From NCBI GenBank assembly GCA_964423675.1, contig CAYRFP010000024.1, positions 1-31,352 on the forward strand: DNA of 31,352 nt. The letters are read 5' to 3'. Shown here one piece after another: positions 7,852 to 15,111 of this stretch; position 1 is the stretch's first letter, and the number at the start of each line of letters is the position of its first letter. A program made the position numbers and the translations under genes. The notes beneath the pieces are model-generated. The model was not told the DNA's origin. It ran no database searches and saw nothing but the letters and a program-made list of their open reading frames with translations. The stretch comes from RUG563 sp964423675 (lineage in GTDB: Bacteria; Bacillota; Clostridia; Christensenellales; Aristaeellaceae).

Positions 7852-10236
7852 TTACGTTCTGCGGCGTTTCATATCTGCCAGACTGATTCCCAGCCCAACC
7901 AGCGATATTGCTGTCATAATCAGCATCAGCCCAAGCGGCGCTTCATCGCCAGTTTGAGGAATGTTAACAGGCCGTTCCTCCACGCGGCGTACATTTTTCA
8001 CCCGAATCACGAAGCTTTTCTCTCCGTCCGCCACCATTTCTTCCACTTTGCAATCAAAACCAATGACCTTTGGTTCTTCCACCACCGTGAACTGATCCAC
8101 GTTGGTCGGCTTGGGCAACCCGGTCAGCGTTGCCGTCCAGTTGTTTTCCTTGTTCAGCAGGATTTCGTCCAGTTTGTATCCATCCACCACCAGCCGTAGC
8201 GTTACCGGTGTTTTAATGCCTTCGCTGGTCGCTTCGTCCCATTCCTTTTCGATGCGCAGAGAATAGATCTCGTCCTCTGTGCCAATCACGATACTGCCAT
8301 TGCAGCCAATGCCGCCGCCCCGATCCGCTTTGTTCCCGGTAATAATCAGCTTTGCCATGGATTGGGCCAGCGCCTTCGCTTCATCGGACACCACTGCTTT
8401 CAGGGCCAGGTTTTCATTGGAGTTATCCAAATCCTCCACCCGCTGCCCAGGATTCATGGAATCAAACCGCGCCGCGCCTTCTACGGCCTTACCGATCTCC
8501 ATCCATTCGATCGATTCAACTACCGAGCCGTTCCATTCCACTGCGCCGTCCGGATACCAATCCACCTTGCCGCCGCCCAGCATCCGCTGCGCCAGCGTCA
8601 CAGCGCCGGAGCCTTTCCCGATGGAAACAAAATCGTCGCCCGCACCATTTGCTGTATTGCCGTAAACCGAAGCGCCATTGGTCACATAAATTTTACCCTT
8701 ACCAGCCGGGCAGAACCACATACCGCCTCCCAGCTGTGTGGCCGTATTATTCGTAATCAGTGCATTATACATCCGCAGCACGCCAGGAGTCTTCCGATCG
8801 ATCCAGCTCACATAAATGCCGCCGCCATGCTTGGCCGCCGTATTGTTTTGAATTCGTCCTTCGTTCAGCGTGATGGAATTGCTGTAGGCGTAAATACCGC
8901 CACCGCAGGCGTTTTGCGCCTCATTATTCTCAATAATGCCGCCATCCATAATGAATTCGCAGGTTTCATTATCGTTTCTTATGCCAGCCACGCAGATGCC
9001 GCCGCCCTGCTGATTGGCCTTGTTTCCGCTGATCGTGCCGCCGGTCATATGCAGCTTCGTATTGCCGATCATGTAAATACCGCCGCCATGCCAGGACTTA
9101 TTCTGATGAATCTTCGCGGTTCCGGACAGGTCCATCTTCGCGGTCACTTTGTTTCCGTCATCCCAGGTATAGAGCAGCACACCGCCAGCTGCATTCGCTT
9201 CTCGCGAATTATTTTTGTTATTCTGGATCGTGCCGCCGGTCATGTTGAAATATCCATCCGGCCCTACTACTACCGGGGCAGCCAGGGTGCCGCTGGCAAT
9301 CGTGAAATTCTCGATAGAGCCGCCGCTCATTTCAAAGGAAGCGCCTTTGTTTACCAGTACAGCCCCGGCCGGAACGCCCCAGGTGATTTCCCCGCCGGTC
9401 AGAGTGCCGTTCTTCAGCACCAGTTTTCCATCCACGTTAGCAATATTACCCACGCCCTGGCCCCTGCTTTTGCCGCCCTTAAGCACCAGGTTGCCATCAA
9501 TCGTCAGCGACCCCTTCACTCGGAACATCTCCTGCACGCTCAAGGTAATGCTGGCGGTAAGCGTCCGCTGGTTGCCATCATCGGTCAAAATGATGACCTT
9601 TTTGCTGGGAACAACGATTGTCTGCGCCAAACCGATATTCTTCGTGATCTTGATTTCCGTTGCCACGTTGTCCGGAGCATTATTGATCTGCTGTTGCAAT
9701 TCATTGGTCAGTTCTTCAGATGGATTATCATAGATGATGTTTTTAACTTCGCTTTTCAAATCGGTTACGCCGCTCAAAGCAGCGTCCATGCAGCCGGGGT
9801 CACCTTTAACGATAATTTCAAAGTTATTGGTCTTCGAAATGTCATCGAATGCATTGGATGCAATGCTTTTGCATTTATTTCCATTAAACTGAATCAGATA
9901 CACATAATCGAATCCAAAATCAAATGCTCTTTCTTCTATTTTCTCAACATTTGCACCTATAATAATCTCGTTATAGGTTTTATACTGAAATGCATTCTTG
10001 CCAATCACCGTAACAGGATAGACCTGCCCACCATACGTAATTGTATTCGGAATCGTAATCACGTAATTCGTTGGTTGGCCGCTAACCACCTTAGCTGTTT
10101 TATTGACAGTATCGATGCTATATTTGATACTATTCTGCGTTGTTTCCCTGATTTCCCCCAGCGCGGCGGCAGGAAGCAACAGCGCAAAAATCAGGCAGGA
10201 AAGGAACAGCACCCGGAGTAGCATGGACTTTTTCAT
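7852..10236 (-). CDS. Sortase-anchored surface adhesin (LRR_5, beta-helix, Cna-B)
   Basis: A 794-residue secreted surface protein. A signal peptide (about 1-27, ending LPAAALG) is followed by a short BspA-like LRR_5 region (about 60-135: VTVIGKNAFQ, VEKIEERAF), a long right-handed beta-helix region (about 190-560) with repeated N-N-x-A...GGGIY units, a Cna-B domain (about 665-755, starting LRIEKEWDEA), and the sortase signal IPQTGD (about 759), a membrane helix and a KRRR tail. The motif is a variant of LPXTG. The start at 10236 was chosen for AAAGAGGT 8 nt upstream. It is probably an adhesin or glycan-binding wall protein; ligand unknown. It has its own strong promoter, long leader and terminator. 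Confidence 0.9.
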   Translation of the reverse strand: MKKSMLLRVLFLSCLIFALLLPAAALGEIRETTQNSIKYSIDTVNKTAKVVSGQPTNYVITIPNTITYGGQVYPVTVIGKNAFQYKTYNEIIIGANVEKIEERAFDFGFDYVYLIQFNGNKCKSIASNAFDDISKTNNFEIIVKGDPGCMDAALSGVTDLKSEVKNIIYDNPSEELTNELQQQINNAPDNVATEIKITKNIGLAQTIVVPSKKVIILTDDGNQRTLTASITLSVQEMFRVKGSLTIDGNLVLKGGKSRGQGVGNIANVDGKLVLKNGTLTGGEITWGVPAGAVLVNKGASFEMSGGSIENFTIASGTLAAPVVVGPDGYFNMTGGTIQNNKNNSREANAAGGVLLYTWDDGNKVTAKMDLSGTAKIHQNKSWHGGGIYMIGNTKLHMTGGTISGNKANQQGGGICVAGIRNDNETCEFIMDGGIIENNEAQNACGGGIYAYSNSITLNEGRIQNNTAAKHGGGIYVSWIDRKTPGVLRMYNALITNNTATQLGGGMWFCPAGKGKIYVTNGASVYGNTANGAGDDFVSIGKGSGAVTLAQRMLGGGKVDWYPDGAVEWNGSVVESIEWMEIGKAVEGAARFDSMNPGQRVEDLDNSNENLALKAVVSDEAKALAQSMAKLIITGNKADRGGGIGCNGSIVIGTEDEIYSLRIEKEWDEATSEGIKTPVTLRLVVDGYKLDEILLNKENNWTATLTGLPKPTNVDQFTVVEEPKVIGFDCKVEEMVADGEKSFVIRVKNVRRVEERPVNIPQTGDEAPLGLMLIMTAISLVGLGISLADMKRRRT

Positions 10237-10479
10237 AGGGCAAACCTCTTTCATTCTGGCGATTGGGCTTCATCCTGATTATGGAAGATTTGCGTCGTTT
10301 TTATTCGTTTTTTCCGGAACGATTGCCGTTCCACATTGGCGCTGGCTTAAAGGCACGGTTTCATGCATTGATGAACCCTGTGCCCTTTTCTCCCACATTC
10401 ATTCTTTTGAAAACGCAAACCTACCCCTGCACCGGCGCATGGCCTTGCAAAGGTACGTTATTCGCGTCCCTTTGAACGC
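10237..10479 (-). other. Long untranslated leader of the adhesin gene
   Basis: About 240 nt lie between the predicted transcript start and the adhesin start, with no coding sequence. Two hairpins stand out: an imperfect stem of about 14 bp at 10352-10384 (GGCAC...GTGCC) with only TTT after it on the minus strand, and GGAACG-gcaat-CGTTCC at 10316-10332. No known riboswitch consensus was recognised. A regulatory RNA role is inference. Confidence 0.4.
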
Positions 10480-10485
10480 ACAGCT

Positions 10486-10513
10486 ATTTTACATAATTAC
10501 AAAACCGTGTCAA
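10486..10513 (-). promoter_or_regulatory. Promoter of the surface adhesin
   Basis: On the minus strand, TTGACA (10513-10508), a 16-nt spacer and TAAAAT (10491-10486). It is the best promoter match in this 500-nt gap. Confidence 0.7.
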
Positions 10514-10676
10514 TAGTATAAATGAGATTTGTCAAATTTCGAAACTAAACATTTCGATTCTTTTCGCTTTTTGTAAAATATACAAAGGCATCGCCCTGCC
10601 ATTTGCCATTTTTCCTCGCACAAACAGCAGCATGGGATATTTGGACAAAAAGTGATCGGCCTATTAGGAAAAAATG

Positions 10677-10685
10677 TGATATACT
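10677..10685 (+). promoter_or_regulatory. Extended -10 promoter for the MATE-SLC13 pair
   Basis: TGATATACT is a TGn extended -10 element with no good -35. It lies about 85 nt before the MATE start. Confidence 0.5.
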
Positions 10686-10770
10686 ATAGTTGTTGCATTC
10701 AGCGCAAAAGTCAACGCGCCAGCGGAACAGCAGCAGCCCTTGCATTCCTTTTAGAAAAGAGTGATTTCCC

Positions 10771-12129
10771 ATGGAACGACCCTTGACCAGCGGCAGCGTA
10801 TTGAAAAATATCATTCGCTTTTCGCTGCCTTATCTGCTTTCTTATTTTTTGCAGACGCTTTACGGCATGGCCGATCTATTTATTATCGGGCAATATGAAG
10901 GCGTGAACAGCACCACGGCTGTGTCTGTAGGTTCCCAGGTCATGCACATGATCACGGTGATGCTGGTTGGCTTAGCCATGGGTTCCACTGTGTCTATCGG
11001 CCAGGCAATTGGCGGACAAGACAGAAAGAAGGCCGCCGCCTTTACGGGCAACACGGTGTCGCTGTTTTTGGTGCTGTCCCTGCTTTTGACCGGAGCGTTG
11101 CTGCTATGCCGCCAGTGGATCGTTTCCGCTATGGCCACCCCGGCAGAGGCCGTTGCTGGCACCATGGATTATCTGACCATCTGCTTCATCGGCATTCCCT
11201 TTATCGTGGCATATAATATCATCAGCGCTATTTTTCGCGGGATGGGTGATTCGAAGCGGCCCATGTATTTCATTGCGCTGGCCTGCGTGGTGAATATCCT
11301 GCTGGATTATCTGTTCATAGGCGTGCTGGGCATGGGGCCGGCAGGCGCCGCCTTGGCCACCACGCTGGCACAGGCTATCAGTGTAGCATTTGCATTCTGG
11401 GCCATCCGCCGCAGTGAGGCCGCCGCAATGCCCATTTCCAGAGAAGATTTCCGGCCGCAGCGGCCCATCATGGGAAAAATTCTGAAGATCGGCCTGCCTG
11501 TTGCCGCGCAAGATGGCTTTATCCAGATTTCTTTCCTGCTAATCACTATTATTGCCAATCGTCGAGGACTTACGGATGCAGCAGCGGTCGGCATTGTAGA
11601 AAAAATCATCAGCTTCCTGTTCTTGGTTCCGTCCTCCATGCTGTCTGCCGTTTCCGCACTGGGCGCGCAGAACATTGGCGCTGGCAAGCCCGAGCGCGCC
11701 CAGAAAACACTGCGTTATGCCGTGATTATCACCCTGAGCTTTGGCATGGCCATGGTGGTGGTTTGCCAAGCTGCAGCGGAAATTCTGGTTTCTCTTTTTA
11801 CCCCGGATCAGGCCGTGGCGCTTGCAGGCGGGCAATATCTTCGGGGATATATTTTGGACTGCTTTTTCGCCGGGGCGCATTTCTGCTTCAGCGGTTATTT
11901 CTGCGCCTGCGGAAAATCCGGGCTTTCGTTCCTGCATAATTTCCTGTCAATCCTGCTGGTTCGCATTCCCGGCGCTTATCTGGCCTCCCATTTTTTCCCA
12001 GCCACGCTGCTGCCCATGGGGCTTTCCTCCGCTGCCGGATCGCTGCTTTCCAGCCTGATCTGCATTATTGCCTATGCCCGCATGCATCGCTCCGCCAGGG
12101 AGCAGCGGGCCCCGGAATTTCTCGGATGA
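10771..12129 (+). CDS. MATE family efflux transporter
   Basis: A 452-residue cation-coupled multidrug exporter of the NorM/MepA/DinF superfamily in the cytoplasmic membrane. Typical features are MERPLTSGSVLKNIIRFSLP at the start, the pattern LLSYFLQTLYGMADLFIIGQ in helix 1, GSTVSIGQAIGGQDRKKAA after helix 3, and about 12 hydrophobic segments in two related halves. The length fits the family. The ribosome site before ATG 10771 is weak. The SLC13-type permease starts 39 nt downstream with a strong ribosome site, so they are likely co-transcribed. Substrate cannot be read from sequence. Confidence 0.92.
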   Translation: MERPLTSGSVLKNIIRFSLPYLLSYFLQTLYGMADLFIIGQYEGVNSTTAVSVGSQVMHMITVMLVGLAMGSTVSIGQAIGGQDRKKAAAFTGNTVSLFLVLSLLLTGALLLCRQWIVSAMATPAEAVAGTMDYLTICFIGIPFIVAYNIISAIFRGMGDSKRPMYFIALACVVNILLDYLFIGVLGMGPAGAALATTLAQAISVAFAFWAIRRSEAAAMPISREDFRPQRPIMGKILKIGLPVAAQDGFIQISFLLITIIANRRGLTDAAAVGIVEKIISFLFLVPSSMLSAVSALGAQNIGAGKPERAQKTLRYAVIITLSFGMAMVVVCQAAAEILVSLFTPDQAVALAGGQYLRGYILDCFFAGAHFCFSGYFCACGKSGLSFLHNFLSILLVRIPGAYLASHFFPATLLPMGLSSAAGSLLSSLICIIAYARMHRSAREQRAPEFLG

Positions 12130-12168
12130 ATCTCATTTACCTCAAAAGAACCAGGAGGATGACCCGCC

Positions 12169-13302
12169 ATGACGCAAAACCTTCCATCCCATGCCCTTGC
12201 CCCGTTGTTCCGCTGGGTTCGCAAAAACGCTGTGCTGACCATCGCTTTCTTTGCTGCGCTGATCTCTGCCTTCCTGGTGCCGCCAGATGCTGAATACGCC
12301 GGATACCTGGACGGAAAAACGCTTTGTTGCCTGTTTGGCACACTGGCGGTAGTCTGCGCGCTGAAAAACATCCATTTCTTTGAGATTTTGGCCCGACGCA
12401 TCATCCGCCTGACCGGCAACGCCCGAGCCGCTGCCATTGCGCTGGTGTATATTACGTTTATCGGCTCCATGCTCATTGCCAATGATATGGCGCTCATCAC
12501 ATTCCTGCCCCTGGGCTATTTCGTGTTTTCCACAGCAGGGCGAAAGCGGGATGTGGCGCTGGTGTTCATCCTGCAAAACATCGCAGCCAATCTGGGCGGC
12601 ATGCTCACGCCTTTTGGCAATCCCCAGAACCTGTATCTTTACGCGCATTTCCAAATCCCCACCGGCGAATTCATGGGTGTCATGCTATGGCCCTTCCTGC
12701 TGGCTATTGCCCTGATTACCGCTTGCTGCTTTCTTCTGCCCCAACATAGCCTGCGCATACAGGAGCAGCAGGAGGAGCGGCTGCCCCCCGTGCGCACAGC
12801 GATTTATCTTCTGCTTTTCAGCCTGACAATTCTGATGGTCTTCCGAGTATTGCCTGTTTGGCTGGTGCTGGCAGCAGTCGTCGGTGCGCTGCTGGTCATG
12901 GATCGAAAAGCCCTTGGCATGGTGGATTATGGTCTGCTGCTGACCTTTGTCTGCTTTTTTGTTTTCTCCGGAAATCTTAGCCGCCTGGCCCCGGTTCGGG
13001 CATTCTTTTCCGAGCTTTTGGATTGGAACCCTCTGCTGACAGCCGTTCTCTCCTGCCAGGTGATCAGCAATGTGCCCTCCGCCATCCTGCTTTCTCAGTT
13101 CACCTCCCAATACGTGCCCCTGCTTCGCGGCGTGAATATTGGCGGAGCAGGAACGCTCATCGCATCGCTGGCTTCGTTGATTACCTTCCGGGAATTCACC
13201 GCCCATTATCGTGAGGAAACAAGGCGCTATCTTCTTCTCTTTATGCTACTGAACTTCGGTTTTCTGCTGGTGCTCACACTGTTCTGTTCCATAATTGGCT
13301 GA
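12169..13302 (+). CDS. SLC13/ArsB-type anion permease (YbiR-like)
   Basis: A 377-residue membrane protein with about 10-11 hydrophobic segments. Ion-transporter superfamily signatures are visible: GSMLIANDMALITFLPLG in the first half, NIAANLGGMLTPFGNPQNLY and, in the repeat half, CQVISNVPSAILLSQFT. The N-D and SNVPSA loops are the usual substrate and sodium-binding re-entrant segments of this fold. Length and layout resemble E. coli YbiR. AGGAGG lies 10 nt before ATG 12169. It follows the MATE gene and precedes a strong terminator. Substrate unknown. Confidence 0.88.
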   Translation: MTQNLPSHALAPLFRWVRKNAVLTIAFFAALISAFLVPPDAEYAGYLDGKTLCCLFGTLAVVCALKNIHFFEILARRIIRLTGNARAAAIALVYITFIGSMLIANDMALITFLPLGYFVFSTAGRKRDVALVFILQNIAANLGGMLTPFGNPQNLYLYAHFQIPTGEFMGVMLWPFLLAIALITACCFLLPQHSLRIQEQQEERLPPVRTAIYLLLFSLTILMVFRVLPVWLVLAAVVGALLVMDRKALGMVDYGLLLTFVCFFVFSGNLSRLAPVRAFFSELLDWNPLLTAVLSCQVISNVPSAILLSQFTSQYVPLLRGVNIGGAGTLIASLASLITFREFTAHYREETRRYLLLFMLLNFGFLLVLTLFCSIIG

Positions 13303-13321
13303 GAATATTCTCCCGCTTCGC

Positions 13322-13355
13322 AACGCTTGCTCGGTTCGAGACAAGCGTTTTTTGT
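13322..13355 (+). terminator. Terminator of the MATE-SLC13 operon
   Basis: AACGCTTG-CTCG-gtt-CGAG-a-CAAGCGTT with one bulged A, followed by TTTTTTG and more Ts. It is a strong canonical terminator. Confidence 0.92.
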
Positions 13356-13475
13356 TTTTCCTAACCTGCCTATGAACAAATACGAAACACTCTGTAAACA
13401 CATATTCTTCTTCCTTGCGCGCAGGAAAACAAAATGTTATATAAAGGGGGGAGATTTCAAGGGGAGGTGATTTTT

Positions 13476-14145
13476 GTGCGCATTCTGTGTGCTGAAGGTG
13501 AGCCAGCGCTTGCCATAGCCATTCAGGAGCTATTGATTCATGCCAAATATACGGTAGACATGGTGGCATCCGGCTCGGACGCGCTGGATTATGCCCTGGC
13601 GCGACACTATGACTGCGTCATTCTGGATCAGGTGCTCCCCCGCGTGGATGGGCCTGCTGTGCTCAAGCGCATGCGAGAACATGAAATTATCGCTCCGGTT
13701 TTGCTGTTGACAGCGCAGCACCGAGGATCGGATTCAGGGGCTGAACGCCGGCGCGGATGATTGCCTGACCAAGCCCTTTTCCATGAAGGAATTGCTGGCT
13801 CGCGTTCGGGCACTTTTGCGCCGCCGGGATGCTTTTATCCCAGATCAGCTTATGCTGGGCAATATCACGCTGGAGCAAAAGCAGGCCATCTTGTGCTGCG
13901 GTGGTCAGGCCATTCCGTTGTCCCGCCTGGAATACCAGATCATGGAGCTTCTTATGCGCCATCCTGGCGTGGCTTTTCCTGCATCCTGTTTATACGAGCA
14001 AATATGGGGAACAGACACAGACGCAGAAATCGGCGTTGTGTGGGTATATATTTCCTATCTGCGCAAAAAGCTGGAGAAACTTCGCGCCAACGTTGTCATC
14101 CGTACCAAACGGGATGTTGGATATTTTCTCGAAATCATCTCTTAA
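13476..14145 (+). pseudogene. OmpR/PhoB-type response regulator, frameshifted
   Basis: The receiver domain starts at GTG 13476 (MRILCAEGEPALAIAIQELL) with GGGGAGGTG about 8 nt upstream. The phosphoacceptor Asp is in VILDQVLPRVDG. After LLLTAQHR the frame breaks near 13720-13730; the true continuation, DRIQGLNAGADDCLTKPF with its conserved Lys, is in another frame. The winged-helix output domain (13783-14145) ends WVYISYLRKKLEKL...VGYFLEIIS and is intact. The acidic pocket reads AEGE instead of the usual E-D-E, so one acidic residue is lost too. No histidine kinase is next to it. The gene is probably a decaying orphan. Confidence 0.85.
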
Positions 14146-14149
14146 GAAA

Positions 14150-14182
14150 TAAAAAAGGCTGCCGGAAAACTTCTCAGCAGCC
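14150..14182 (-). terminator. Terminator after the holin/permease fusion
   Basis: GGCTGC (14157-14162) pairs with GCAGCC (14177-14182). On the minus strand the stem is followed by TTTTTTATTT. It fits the original end of the host ABC operon. A weak TCCCT/AGGGA hairpin with T6 at 14191-14210 could serve the plus-strand response regulator. Confidence 0.75.
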
Positions 14183-14227
14183 CGCCATGTTCCCTGATAA
14201 AGGGATTTTTTACGGCAACGTCAACGG

Positions 14228-14719
14228 TCAGGCTCGAATCTCCTGACGCATGAACGCAATATAACTTACCGTGAACGCCGCAATCGTCAGTGCCACCATA
14301 CAGCTTAAATGTGGCCAGATCAGCAGCACGCTTTGATCAAAGCTCAGATAGCTGGCGACCGCGCCGGAATAGGAGGCCTGGGTGGTAATGCCCGGTGTGC
14401 GAACATTGGGGTTCAGCAGTGTGGTAGCCGCCTCGCAATAGAGGTAATAAGGGGAACAGCGGTTCAGCGTCAGCTGCAAGGCGTAATTGTCATACATTTC
14501 AGAATCAGGATTCGTGGTTTCCGTGGTTTCGCCAGTATGGGCGGCATCGGCCAGCCCTTCCCCGATGATATAGCCCACCACGGATGCACCAGCCATGATG
14601 ATAGCAGATACCTGGGTGGCCGTTTCTTCAGCCATGCCGAAGGCCACAATCAGCAGGGAAGCGAAGGACGCAATAGCCATCCACAGCTTCCGGGAAGTTA
14701 GCTTCTTCTTCCAATCCAT
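14228..14719 (-). pseudogene. In-frame fusion: phage holin-like front, ABC-2 permease C-terminal tail
   Basis: A 163-codon open frame made of two unrelated pieces. Residues about 1-70 (MDWKKKLTSRKLWMAIASFA, then VSAIIMAGASVVGYIIGEGL) look like a small clostridial phage holin-type protein. From about residue 72 on (PDSEMYDNYALQLTLNRCSP, YYLYCEAATTLLNPNVRTPG, ending SYIAFMRQEIRA) it matches the C-terminus of ABC-2 export permeases, which typically end F-x-RQE-[IV]-R. The junction lies near 14500-14525. The rest of the permease is absent. GGGGGTG lies 9 nt before ATG 14719. A membrane product could be made, but neither original function is likely. Confidence 0.75.
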
Positions 14720-14747
14720 TACTTGATTCACCCCCTTTCTTTCCAAT

Positions 14748-14775
14748 GAAAAAAGGCCGCAAATGCAGCCTTTAC
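14748..14775 (-). terminator. Possible terminator before the holin-like gene
   Basis: On the minus strand AGGCTGC-attt-GCGGCCT (one G-T pair) is followed by TTTTTT. It lies immediately before the ribosome site of the fusion gene, so it could limit read-through into it. Confidence 0.6.
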
Positions 14776-14812
14776 AATGCTTTTTTTAGTTGACCGTAAG
14801 TTGATTTTCTAT

Positions 14813-14851
14813 TAGTTATAGTTTAGTTAGAGATAGTTAGCGTTTAGTTAG
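14813..14851 (+). repeat. TAGTTAG repeats spaced by one helical turn
   Basis: TAGTTA starts at 14813, and TAGTTAG starts at 14824, 14834 and 14845, i.e. steps of 11, 10 and 11 bp. A fifth, weaker TAGTTG is at 14787. The repeats fill the gap between the small acidic phage gene and the holin-like gene. Phasing puts all copies on one face of the helix, as expected for an array of protein-binding sites. Confidence 0.55.
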
Positions 14852-14883
14852 TAGCCCATGGGAACCACCTCTTTCATGGCATG

Positions 14884-14914
14884 AAAAAAGCACCTTGCAT
14901 TTTGCAGGGCGCTT
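14884..14914 (-). terminator. Terminator after the small acidic phage gene
   Basis: A stem of about 12 bp with one mismatch and a TTT loop (14888-14914), followed on the minus strand by TTTTTT. It closes the portal-MuF-small gene transcript. Confidence 0.8.
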
Positions 14915-14916
14915 GA

Positions 14917-15111
14917 TTATGATAACTGATCCAGAATAGATTCACACATTTTCCCGGTTTCCGTTGCGTTATATTCCTTATCAAAGCCGGAAATTTGCAA
15001 TTTTTCGGCAACGGTATCTTCAATCTTGATATAATCATCTTCTTTCAGATGGTCAAAATCAAGATTCAGGCCAATGGCTTGCATGAATGCGATTTGCTTT
15101 TCATCAAACAT
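14917..15111 (-). CDS. Small acidic phage protein, candidate immunity partner of MuF toxin (64 aa)
   Basis: A 64-residue protein starting MFDEKQIAFMQAIGLNLDFD and ending CESILDQLS, with about 15 Asp/Glu against about 6 Lys. The start at 15111 has AAAGGAAG 8 nt upstream and overlaps the MuF gene stop by 8 nt, so translation is probably coupled. Small proteins like this often follow the minor head gene in clostridial phages. Its place directly after a head protein with a toxin-like tail, its acidity and the coupling fit an immunity protein; that is inference. It could equally be a small head or scaffold accessory protein. Confidence 0.7.
   Translation of the reverse strand: MFDEKQIAFMQAIGLNLDFDHLKEDDYIKIEDTVAEKLQISGFDKEYNATETGKMCESILDQLS

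Noticed and set aside
8362..10221. A 619-codon open frame on the plus strand
   Set aside because: It is exactly antisense to the adhesin gene. Its translation has no recognisable motif or ribosome site, whereas the minus frame has signal peptide, domains and sortase motif.
10237..10479. Cyclic-di-GMP riboswitch in the adhesin leader
   Set aside because: A GGGACGCGAA stretch recalls the GEMM-I motif, but the GCAAACC part and the receptor end are not found in order on the transcribed strand.
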